Shown here: piece after piece, positions 36,401 to 46,481 of the stretch
How the letters are laid out: each line of letters opens with the position of its first letter
Position numbering within the stretch: the first letter of the stretch is position 1
NCBI GenBank assembly: GCA_029706075.1
Contig: JAINUG010000139.1
Span: 2,736,111 to 2,800,110, forward strand
Direction of reading: 5' to 3'
Length of the DNA stretch: 64,000 bases
Source: Aldrovandia affinis
Lineage: Eukaryota; Chordata; Actinopteri; Notacanthiformes; Halosauridae
The notes under the pieces: generated by a model
Databases searched by the model: none
The model's input: the letters and a program-made list of their open reading frames with translations, nothing else
Told to the model about the DNA's origin: nothing
Made by a program: the position numbers and the translations under genes

Positions 36401-37776
36401 AGCCTGGGTCACGGACGTGTAGATTAAATTCTGTTATCATTTTTGAGCCCGTTGTTTGGTGGTTTTTTAGCAACTATCCTGTTAAATGTCTGTCTATCCC
36501 TGGCCATGAGCTTTCACTTTTCCTCTTTCCTGATGCAATTTTTCCTTGTTTTGCATATGCCGTCATGATTTTCGACACTGTTCCCCTGGACACATTAAGT
36601 AAGTTTGCCATTTCTGTGTCTAACGCACATGCAGTTCGGGCCCCAACTATTTGACCACTTTTAAAATCTGTTCCATGCCGCTTTAGAAACTCACATATTA
36701 AAGTGTTGATTTAAAAAATGTCTTTTATAGCAGAAACATATTGATAATTATTATTGACATTGACATCCTTTTTAATTGCAATTTAGACACTTCAAAATAC
36801 AAATAATTTTTCCATTATTTTTTCTACCCCCTGTATGTTGGATTTTGCCAAGCATCTTTTTATTTAATCAGCAAATATTATTTATTGATTTACAAAAAAT
36901 ATAAGCGCCAGTCCAGCTCTACAAGACATAAGAGTTGTCTCCAGACATAACAGTTTTATAAGACATTTGAAAAAATGTTATTGTTAATTATATGCAACAG
37001 TGTGTGTGTGTGTGTGTGCATTTGATATTTTTGACATTTTTGACCAATCTTCTTTTTTCATAGACTTGTTTCTTAACACAGACTTGATATCACCGGAAAC
37101 ATGTCTACCGTCTGTGGAACCAGAGAAAACTGTGTTAAAAGATCGGCCCTTTGAGGAATCTGCACTCACCTCTGTCCTTACAGCACCACACACCGAGTGT
37201 TCTTCCGCAGTGAGGATTGCACGTCCTGGTGTAAGCATTAAAACTGAACTTAATAGCAGATATCTGCTTGGCAACAGAGCAGAGGCAATGCACAAAGAGG
37301 ATTCCCCTACCAGTGCGAGGGTGGTAACATCCTGTCAAGGCTTGAGAGTTCCTGTCAGGGCCCAGACTGTGTCCTACCCCAGAAGGCCAGCTGCTCTTGG
37401 CTCCTTTGAGCAGCAGCTGCTGCGGGCACACCGGGAGCACACCGTTGCCCTGCGTGAAGGCTTCCGCTCCCTGACACGGCAGAATCGTCTGCTCTACCGG
37501 GAGATGTGCGAGACCAACAAGAATGTAGCACGCATCGCATCCCGCATTGCTGAGAAGAACGAGAGCGTGTCTGATGTGGCAGAGGAGCTGATGGGCATCC
37601 ACCACAAGATCAGTGAGAGTATCGATGCCACCAACTGCCTGCAGGACCGCGTGATAGACCTGCTAGCCTCGCACCAGGAGCGGCCACTCATTGTCCTGCC
37701 CAATGCTGGGAGGGATGCCAGGCCCACCTCCTTAGGCGTGGACCAAGAGAATCCTCCATGCAAAGTTGACCATTAA
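33437..37776 (+). CDS. Myb/SANT-like DNA-binding protein, NAIF1/TSNARE1-like (2 coding exons)
   Basis: Exons 33437-33836 and 37064-37776 join across a gtagtg donor and a ttttttcatag acceptor (phase 1) into 370 residues ending at TAA. Residues about 8-85 form a Myb/SANT-like domain of the Myb_DNA-bind_5 type: KFTDAELDILLEEV, IWFEITERV, then SINDVKRRWQDLKRRTKAKV. Residues about 247-338 look helical/coiled (SFEQQLLRAHREHTVALREG and VARIASRIAEKNES). Two SUMO-consensus sites, IKDE (119-122) and IKTE (192-195), are visible. The build suits a nuclear DNA-binding protein of the NAIF1/MSANTD/TSNARE1 group, which is thought to descend from Harbinger Myb-like proteins; I cannot name the orthologue. An acceptor at 33413-33414 leaves 22 bases of 5' UTR, implying an upstream non-coding exon. 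The intron holds nested transposons. Confidence 0.87.
34194..35245. mobile_element. Head-to-head (fold-back) Tc1 element
   Basis: Long inverted ends (cagtcaagccggaaagtctg and its inverse) lie beside TA. The left half encodes on the plus strand a transposase N-terminus (AKALKAPRRTVGSIIVKWKK). The right half (about 34975-35245) is an inverted copy of left-half sequence, including cagcgatgggagaacctggt and its complement. The whole can fold into a hairpin of several hundred bases and lacks the catalytic part. Confidence 0.82.
35622..36294. mobile_element. Inverted-repeat DNA element, possibly two related copies
   Basis: Outer ends cctgtctcacgaag and cttcgtgagacagg are inverse. A second start with the same motif (ttcacgaagtaggattggtg) at about 35837 pairs with the right end over some 50 bases, so a full element of about 460 bases appears to lie beside a related fragment. 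No transposase recognised. Confidence 0.65.
37001..37018. repeat. (GT)n microsatellite just before the second exon
   Basis: A short GT run about 45 bases upstream of the exon 2 acceptor of the SANT-like gene. Confidence 0.8.
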
Positions 37777-38444
37777 TTAAATTTAGAGCTATTGTAAATA
37801 CTATATACTGGAAATGCACCTAAAACTCTATATGGAATGTATTCTGTGGTACCTCAGCACCCTTATATCAGTATTTGATTATATCAAGGCTGTATAAAAC
37901 TGCTACAAACTATGTTCACAAACCAGATACATAGTTTGTGGTCTATAAATGTTGGTCCTGTAACTCAGTAACCTGATTCTTATTGAAATGTATCTTCTCC
38001 TGGTTTATGTGATATAATTACAACTCATCCATAAAGGCATTAGTCATCAAGGAGAATTTTCCCATGAGAAAAAGGAGGTTTTCCTTTAAGGCTCAGAAAC
38101 ACTGAGGTTAGTCAGTTTGATGAAATGCAAAAATCTTGGGAAGCTGTTCACACCACTGCCACATCTATTAGTCTTAAATAGAAGAATGAAATTCAAGTAT
38201 GATTTATATGTGTGTTTGAGTTCAAAGTCATTCATCATCTTGGTTCAGAGATATAGAGTATGCTGATGAAGCCCAGACTGTATAGTTTTTTTATTTTCTT
38301 TATTTATTATGAAAATAACACTTCAATTCTTTCTGAAGCTAGAAATGTGTAATTACTTTTTATTATACTTTGTTTTTTTACCACGTTTATAATATGATAA
38401 TCTCTAATGATTTCACTGGAGTCAGTTCACTGTTTATAGGCCAA

Positions 38445-38450
38445 AATAAA
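38445..38450 (+). promoter_or_regulatory. Possible poly(A) signal (AATAAA) of the SANT-like gene
   Basis: AATAAA about 670 bases after the stop codon, before the Tc1 element that starts at 38514. Earlier weak variants exist. Confidence 0.4.
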
Positions 38451-38513
38451 TGCACTTAAAGGGCACCTGACATGATTTTAAACATTGTCAAAGATGCCAA
38501 AAGCATAAATATA

Positions 38514-39278
38514 CAGATAACTGCCAAAATAAAGGAAACACTAACATAAACTATTTAGGGTCATCAGATGTTGGGCCACTACAAGCTGCCAGAACAGCTT
38601 CAATGCGCCTTGGTATAGATTCTACAAGTGTATGGAAATCTATTTGAGGGATGCAACACCATTCTTTTGAGAAATTACATAATTTGTTGTTTTGTTCATG
38701 GTGGTGGAAAACGCTGTCTCAGGCGCCACTCCAGAATCATAAGTGTTCAATTGGGTTGAGAATCTGGTGACTGAGATGGCCATGGAATATGGTTTACATC
38801 GCTTTCATGTTCATCAAACCATGCAGTGACCAGTCATGTCCTATGGATGGAGACTTGTCATCCTGGAAGAGACCACTCCCATTACATCAGGATAGAAGTG
38901 CTTCACCATATGATGTCAGGTGATCACTCAGAATGGCTTTGTGTTTATTGCCATTTGCCTTGTCCTCTATTGCAGGGGTGTGGAATCTTATCAAAGAAGT
39001 GCCAGTGTGGGTGCAGGCCTTTGTTGTAGCCCAGCACTAACACATCTGATTCAACGAATTCACTAATCATGGTCTACAATCAAAACCTAGATTGATTGAA
39101 TCATATGTTTTGTCCTGAGCCTGCAACCACATCGGCCCTCTTCAGATAAGATTGGACAACCCTGCTCTAAGGGGTTGACTGGACTTAAACCATGGCAGGC
39201 AAATGTCGTCCACACCATAAGAGGGCCACCAGAACCTTTCATTTACTCAAGTGTTTCCTTTATTTCAGCAGTTACCTG
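38514..39278 (-). mobile_element. Tc1-like element, internally deleted, with both ends
   Basis: Ends cagataactgccaaaataaa and its diverged inverse ggaaacacttgagt/cagttacctg lie beside TA. The plus strand is antisense to a transposase end: the minus strand encodes a MPWPSQSPD-like and IEHLW-like region. At about 765 bases it is shorter than the family, and a hAT MITE is inserted in it. Confidence 0.8.
38973..39164. mobile_element. hAT-type MITE inside the Tc1 element
   Basis: Begins caggggtgtggaatcttatc and ends gataagattggacaaccctg. Flanks ctctattg and ctctaagg agree at 6 of 8 bases, as expected of an aged 8-base hAT target duplication. Confidence 0.75.
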
Positions 39279-40009
39279 TACATCCTCAATAGTAGTATGG
39301 TATTTGTGTTTCACTTTAGGACAAGTCAACATATAAATATGCCCACTTATACATTTTGCTACTTTCAGAGAACGTATGGGATGTGACGTACAGTTGGGCC
39401 TTTCTGAACATCTATCAATATGACAGGGTGAGAAAATGACTCCAATGTTGAGCTCTAGGACAGCGAGTACGAGACAGAAACGTTCCCAGTATGGGCACCA
39501 ACACCAGGGCAGTGTATGCCTTGCAGGTTTGTGCCATGTCTCTCCTCATCAGAGTCTGACACAAACTACATCACCTAATCATTACAGCTGGAAAATTGCC
39601 AGTGGAGCCGAGAGCCACAAACACAAAATGGATGAAAACAGGAAGAAGACACTGCTCTGCTGAGTGCTAACTGTTCAAAATGATGAGCTGTTATTGTCAA
39701 CAGATTTCAGATTAGGCAAATAGGGTAACACAACCTGCCACATCAGATGGAATACATTAAAGGCATCATATAAGGTGTAAATATATATTTTTTCTGTACT
39801 ACACTGTCACATGCCATCCATCACAACGAGGGAGGGAACAGAACCGCAGGATTAAGGGATTGGATCTATCGGTCCAGGAGGTGTATGTCTCCCACAGGGA
39901 GAGAGGGAGTGAGACAGAGAGAGAACCATACAAATGAAATGAAAACACTTTGGCCATCCCTGATGGGTTTCAGCAAAAAAAAAAAAAAATCCCCTTTCGG
40001 CCAAACACT
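39279..40009. other. Spacer, nothing recognised
   Basis: Short frames only (39436-39663 among them) without known domains. A 14-base poly(A) run lies near 39976. Confidence 0.4.
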
Positions 40010-41060
40010 ATAAATAAATCAAATCAAATGTATTTGTATAGCGCTTTTCACAAATGCAATGTCACAAAGAACTTAACAGAAGGGAACCCAGGCCTAGACC
40101 CTCCCAAAAGCAAGCCTAAGGCAACAGTGGCAAGGAAAAACTCCCTTGGTAGAGAGAAACCGTGGGAGGAACCAGACTAAAATGGGGGGAGCCCATCCTC
40201 TTCTGGTTGCCTGACCACGTGAAGAGGTCCAGATCCAGGGACTGGGATAGACGTGGGGTGAGGGTTGATGGGAGCTCACACTTCTCACAGGATCTAGGGC
40301 TCAGAGGCGGGCGCCCCTGAGTCAGAGGTCAAGGCAGAGAAGAGAACATGTGGTCAGAAAAAAGCTGTGCTATAGCCAGTAGCATTATGTGAGAGCAGGG
40401 GAGCACAACCATAGGAAATATACTGATAACCCCGACAGGTGTAAGCTATGGCAGCATACCTATTAGGAGAGGGACAGAGAACACCATGAGAGAGTTCCAA
40501 ACCATCCACACCCGGTCAAGGATAACCAGCCTAACAGTGGTGGTAACATGTCGAGGAGGTGACAGTATGGAAGGTTTCTCACTCCATAAGACACTAGGGC
40601 AATAGGGCATGGCCTTCTCCATCTCTCCACCTAGACTATGTTTGGCAGTAGGCTAGGCTGAAAATATATGTTTTTAATCTAGACTTAAAAATGTAAACTA
40701 TGTCCGAATCCCTAACATGCTTTGGTAAACCGTTCCACAACAGAGGAGCTTTAAAAGAGAAGGCTCTACCACCAGCTGTGCTTTTCAAAATTCTAAGGAG
40801 TTCTTGTGAACTAAGTAGTCTTATGCGACAAAGACTGCTTCAATGTGACAAAAGCATGCATCAACGTTTTTGCATCCTCTAATGACAGAAAGTGCCTAAT
40901 TTTAGCTATGTTTCTGTCATTAGAGGATATTTTAGCTAAGCCACTCTGGAACTGTTTTTAATATGAGCGTAAAATGTAAGATCCTGATCAATAATAAAAC
41001 TAGTTACAGTTTACAGGCAGGTGTCCTAAAATACGTAAAAAACATTACATTTGAACATAG
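40010..41060. repeat. Interspersed repeat of unresolved class
   Basis: Opens tgtatttgtatagcgctttt and contains caaggaaaaactcccttggt and aaccgttccacaacagagga, all phrases I associate with a repeat frequent in fish genomes, perhaps the untranslated 3' end of a LINE. No reverse transcriptase motif and no clear ends were seen. Confidence 0.5.
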
Positions 41061-41799
41061 TTTCGAGAAATATAGAAAAAATATAGATATACATATATAA
41101 ATAAATAGACAATACAGCAGAGTGCATCTTGCATGAGAAATAATAATAATCAGGAACCCAGTTGCTTTTTCATACTATAATGAAGAAAGCTAAAATGTTA
41201 TAGCCTCTGACACATTACTAAGTGAGATGATTGATACAAACCAATCAAGTGCGAACTTGGACAAAATGTGTTCTGTACTAAAGAAACTGTTTGAAAAAGA
41301 CAATATTATCAGACTACTGGTGAGGGGGCAGATCCCTTGTGGTTTATGAATGAAAAAGTGTTACAAACATGACAACATTGAATTCTGAAACAGATAGACC
41401 TTGAGACATAGCAGAATAATATCTGTATACCTGAAAACTGAAATAATGAAATGACAGAACAAACAGGTGCCAAATATATACCATTTGAATTACGGGGGGT
41501 TGAAAGGGGTTTTCCTTCAGATAGTTTTTTTCTGTAATCCTAATTTATGTAATCATCCCCAGAAGTATTAGTTCAGGCAAAACAGGCAGGAGGATGAATG
41601 CATCACCCAAACCATGTCCTGTTTACAGTCAAACGGGAAGGCATCAGAGCATTGCCCATAACTGGAGCTTCAAAGGGAGATTATATCTGCCTCTGAGGAG
41701 GAAATAGGGACAACCATAATAAGGTTTCCAGTTGACTAAATGAGCAACGGACCTCTACAGGTAGCCCACAAATAATTTCTGAAGTTGTGTCAAATGGGC

Positions 41800-42490
41800 A
41801 ATTCATTAAAAACATGGGTAGCTAAACTGAGAGAAATTGTCTGTTCAACTCTGGGTATTTATCTATGACTGCAGGATCAATCTCACCACTAAGAAGTGAG
41901 TTTTCACAATTCTGTAATGTTAGAGGACCATCTTGTTGGAATCCATTTGCAAATTGTGTGTAAAGATTGTCCAGGACCAAAAACTCTGCTCTGTCATGTT
42001 CTTCTACAGACTTTGGTTTGTATCCTTCAGCTCTCCCCAAGAAACATTTTAGTGGGGGCCTGGCCTTTGGGATTTCAATTGGTGTGAATGTCCAATGACT
42101 CAACTATTCCTGATGCATTCTCAAACAATGTCTGAAAGCTGGCATAATTTCTCTTAGATTTTAGCACTTTAACTTTAACACTCCCAACTGCAGCCCTCAT
42201 GCCAGAGACAGTTTCAGTTTCAGTTCTCCTCTGAGGAGAGGTATTTAGGCACTCAAGCCCCCCAATGACTGCTGATGCATGGACCAGCCCTAACACAGTC
42301 TGGCCTTTCTGAAACTGATCTTTCAAGCCGTTAGTGTTGAGGCAGGGTTTGAGGAACTCTCTGCAATCTCCTCCAAGGCAGCCAACACAGCCCCACACTG
42401 AATGAGAACAGAAGTAATGGCCTTGTTGCGGACAGTCCACCATGTGGGACAGAGTGGTTTAAGTAAGGTGTGAGGCATGGTTTCTTTATA
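41800..42490 (-). mobile_element. hAT transposase fragment (ZMYM1-like)
   Basis: Frames 42443-42075 and 41822-42103 read in order like the middle of a hAT transposase of the TTF-zinc-finger/ZMYM1 type: FQTLFENASGIVESLDI, then a degenerate IPKARPPLKCFLGRAEGY corresponding to the family's KPR...GRQT...N region, and EFLVLDNLYTQFANGFQ. Both C-terminal dimerisation part and ends are absent or unrecognised, so it is a remnant. Confidence 0.55.
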
Positions 42491-42745
42491 ATATGTAATG
42501 TAATCTCCTGGTGTTGTAATGAACCTCTGGCCCCCTCTATAAGTTTTGTTTTGTATTGTACATTAGTTATTTAAAAAAAAAGTATTGTGCTTTCTTTTTG
42601 TTGCATAGCAACCATTTCTTGTTTGCCCTGCTGAGGCACTGCATGGCGGAAGGATGGAATCTAATTAATTTACTTAAATTCATATTTTTTATTAAACCAT
42701 ATCATTGTAATTGTTTTAAATATGTAGTAACCTTTTTGTGAAATC

Positions 42746-42848
42746 AATAAGGCACTCGAGGCCGTGCTATATGGTAAATAAAGGATTGATGACAACACCC
42801 TTAGCCGTGACTTTATTCACAATATAGCATGGCCTCTTGTACCTTATT
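42746..42848. mobile_element. Short palindromic MITE-like hairpin
   Basis: Arms aataaggcactcgaggccg and (inverted) ggcctcttgtaccttatt pair over about 27 bases around a loop of some 50 bases. No coding content. Target duplication not clear. Confidence 0.6.
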
Positions 42849-43189
42849 CCTTAAGTATCCTTAACTTCTCTGCACAAGGCAGTATGTCACTTTTAATGAC
42901 TTGACCTATACCTAACATGACCACGTGTTATTCAACAATGTCTGCTATTTTCTGTCTATTACTTTCATGAATCCAATATAACAGGAGCAGGTTAATGCTT
43001 AACATTGTTTTACACATAGTAGTCAATAGAAAACACATTCTCAATCTCCTTGATAACTAGACAGACTTGCTTGTGTAGCTGGTGTGCTATGCCTAATGAT
43101 GTTAATTTTGACTTCCGCAATGCCTTTGTCCTCTTCTTGTGTTTGAATCACATCCTGCATTTGTGGGGATGTGTAATGTGTATGCTTTC

Positions 43190-45240
43190 TAATCAGGGTT
43201 GCACAGTACATTGGAATTTTGTTTCACTATGTCAGTTCTGCTAAAACTAGTGGGGGTTTTACTGAAAACATCTATATAGATCAAAAGTAAGTCATTCAAT
43301 TGTGATCGTTCAGGAGCTGCCACAGGTAATGTAGATGGTTGAACTGTATGCATGGTCATATTGCATTCTGAGGCTGTTTTGTATAATCTTGTCCTCTGAA
43401 ATTTGAGAAAACTGGCCAATCTGCACACCTGTGTTGTACAGGGCTGTTTGTATTGTTCATGACAAGCATCACAGTAAGCCCATTGTCAGCAAAATTCAGC
43501 GTACAAGCCACAGCGATACTCTATATTCAGTTAGCATGCCTGTAGAAAGCCATGGCAACCATGTGGGCTACCCACATTCACAGAAAGGGGAATTAATGCA
43601 GCTATACTGTGGGGAAATTGTTGTTGTCACATTAATCTGTGCAGTAACACAGACTGGAGCATTTGTGTTCAGTAGAGGCAGATCCTGTTCATACAGACAG
43701 CAAAATCCTCTACCTATTTCGAGTACAGCATGGTTCTCATGTGGAAAGTCCCAGCCAAGTATAATACCTTGGCTAACATTTCTGATGACTTGCACTTCGT
43801 GAGCCCAGAGTGAAACGTTGACTGTGCCTAGTGTATCCAAGCAATGGCCTGTAACACCTTCTTCACAGAATAAAACTATTTTGTAAAGGCCTTTTACATA
43901 GTGAGGGAATTGCCATTTGTGTATCGTGGTTCTGTGTGGCTCAGTAGGTAGAGCATGGTGCTTTGGATAAAAGCGTCTGCTAAATGGCATATATTATATA
44001 ATCTTCATTGTGTATCAAATACTAGAGCCAATGTCTAACAATATATACATGTCTGTGCTCTCTACAGTGTCATCAGTGTGTGCTGTAAAAGTATCCTTCT
44101 CAGAGAAACAATAGTCTGGTCAAAACATGATGTGGGGCATGAGGAAGCATTCAAAAAGCAGTGTCAGAATTTCCAGTAGGCAACACCGCAGTGCTGCAGT
44201 TGGTCAGGTTCTGGAGAGGCTAATGGTGAATTAGTTAATGAGCACCCCATCACATCAGCTAATGGTAATTTCCCTGGTGACGATACTGATCGTTCTGATG
44301 ATCACGGAAGGAGACCCGCCTGTGGTATGGACTGGGGCTCTTTCATTGAGAGGGGAAATGACCGTAATGCAGGTCAGAAGGCTGGTGAGAATGTTGGCCT
44401 TAATCATGATAATAAGTCAAAGAGAAGTACCGGCCAGGAGAAACGAGTGTGCCCTGGGAAAGCTCACCAACTTGCAAGGAGAAACATAGGGATGACACTC
44501 TTGCCTATGGCAGTGGCACATATCATTGGCATGTCTCGGGAAGTGCATGTCCCTATTGCGACTGGAAGAATATCTCGGGTTTGGCCCTGGTGAGGAGTGG
44601 CGATTATCTGACTGTCTGTCAAGGGAAGGTGCTTGTGCAGGGCTTATAGCAGGACTATCTTGTCCCTGGCTCGTTCTATATCTATGAGACTGCTCTGGGA
44701 TGCGAGTGTCACCGTAATGCTCATGGACCATGCTCATTGTCTTGGTTACCTAATTTCAATTTCTAATTTCAATTTTTGCTCAAGTCCTTTACAGTATCGG
44801 TGACGTCCTGCACAACTTTGTGCCAATGCATGTCAGTGTCAGAAACAGCATTAACAGGTTCCTTGTGCATGAACCATAACCCTTGCATTGTCAGTAAGAG
44901 GCAGGGCAAAGATCATTTAGGAGCTTGGCAGACGCACTCTGCCTGAGTTGCAATTTCAAATGTCTCTTGGAAAGGTTTTTACTTGTCTTTCATTACCATT
45001 CATTTGGAGTTCCTCATCCAATCCGGCCAAAAAATCTGGAAACTTTACTGTATTCCGAAGCATTGTGTTCAAAATCAGGGAAAGCCTATTTGACGAGTGG
45101 ACAGACATCAGCAGCATAAACGTCCATTGATTGATTAGGCAGCCTATGGTAGAAATGGGGAAAGGTCTGAACATAAGCAATGACATCCTTCATTGTTTTC
45201 TCTACAAACATGATACATTTTTTCTCTAGAAAAACGTTTC
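43190..45240 (-). mobile_element. Ty3/gypsy LTR-retrotransposon fossil
   Basis: On the minus strand, in genomic order from right to left, there are gag-like low-complexity sequence, an aspartic-protease-like part with an ILGWDF motif, and the very start of a reverse transcriptase region (IDVFSKTPTSF). Most of pol is missing and no LTR was recognised at either side. It is clearly broken with several breaks and looks old. A tRNA-type SINE fragment lies within it near 43930. Confidence 0.6.
43925..43992 (+). repeat. SINE fragment (tRNA A-box and conserved tail)
   Basis: Has tggctcagtaggtagagcat, resembling a tRNA A box, joined directly to gctttggataaaagcgtctg and ctaaatggcat, the tail motif shared by fish V-type SINEs. 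The middle is deleted. Confidence 0.65.
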
Positions 45241-46261
45241 TCTACAAACACACATACCTGAATAGATCTCACGTCAGAATTATGTCATTTGCTTACAGCA
45301 ACAGTGGAATTCGCACGTAGCAATGTGCAATTTTGGTGATGAAATCTTTGCTCCAACGCACATAAATCATCATCAGTTTGCTGCATATTACAGTAATAAG
45401 GAGAGAATATAGCCAACACATCTCTTCACAGGCACAAGCGCCTAGGTAGCTGGGGCATGAGCTTCTGCTTCTTTGACTAAAGCAGAGTGTCACCTAAGCT
45501 TCGGCCCTCCAGTCTGCACTGGCATTGAGCCCTGTGATTCATTGTAGCCCTGCAAAAAGGCCACTCCTGTGATGGCTGAGTACCTACTTCCCTCAACAAA
45601 CAGAGTACGGCGATCACCTCCTACTTATGCGTGCTGAAACATCCTTCTCGGAGCGAGAGGTAACTTTAAAACCAGTGCATCAGATAACGCCACTCTCCTC
45701 TGTCCTCAGAATGACTTATGCCAAGTGTCAAGTTGCAGAATACTGTCGAGCTGAAGCGTGGGTGTTGTGTTCTTGGAACGGTGGAAGGAGGAGCTTTGCC
45801 AAAAAGGTGCATCTACTGCGCTGGAAATTCTCCAGTAGTTCTCAGGAAACAGGTACAGCGTAAACCTGTTGGTGCAGATGATCAAAGAGCACTGTTTTCA
45901 TGAGATGAGAAGCATCTATGCTGAGGTAAGTGAAGCAGCTATACTCCACCTCTCTGCATTGTCTTTAGCTGATTGAATACAGAGTGAGTGTATAACTAGA
46001 GAATAGCATTTTAAAGATAAAAATTACTTAGTGGCGTTGTCAGGGATCTCACTGCTCATGACCGCAGGCTGGCTTAACAAGTTGCTCTTGTATCAAATCA
46101 ACAGTGCAGATAATTTCGTAAGTAGAGTCACCCGAATTAATGGGCAGATAAAAACATGTGCAGCAATAGCAAGAGATGTACAGTCCAGCAACTAAACAAA
46201 TGTTGCCCTTAAAACTTACAGCTCAGTGCGGTTACCCCTTACACCTCTACTGATCCTTCAC

Positions 46262-46310
<49 letters not shown>

Positions 46311-46311
46311 A
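46262..46311. repeat. (GT)25 microsatellite upstream of the IRF start codon
   Basis: About 50 bases of uninterrupted GT ending some 170 bases before the IRF ATG, in the 5' UTR or first intron. Confidence 0.95.
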
Positions 46312-46481
46312 GAAGCACAGTGGTTTGGCTCTCTGGGTGAAATCCATAAACAACTAAGGAGAAGTGATATCAGCAGGAGTTGAGTATCTAACAGGCTTGT
46401 CCTGAATGCCAGTGCTGAACACAGCTGGAACGGTCATAGTGGACAGACAAGTTTGGGGAGGTCACAGAGGACAAACAGAAG

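Larger units (their letters stand above)
34023..36833 (-). mobile_element. Outer Tc1-like transposon in the SANT-gene intron
   Basis: Matching ends cagggggtacataaaataat (left) and ttttttctaccccctg (right), each beside TA. The minus-strand frame 35253-35651 carries a transposase middle part (GGSVMVRAAISWESLGLIIA, ending SLDLTIIEPL). N-terminal traces lie at about 36400-36720. Two other elements are inserted into it (34194-35245 and 35622-36294), so the copy is inactive. Confidence 0.8.
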
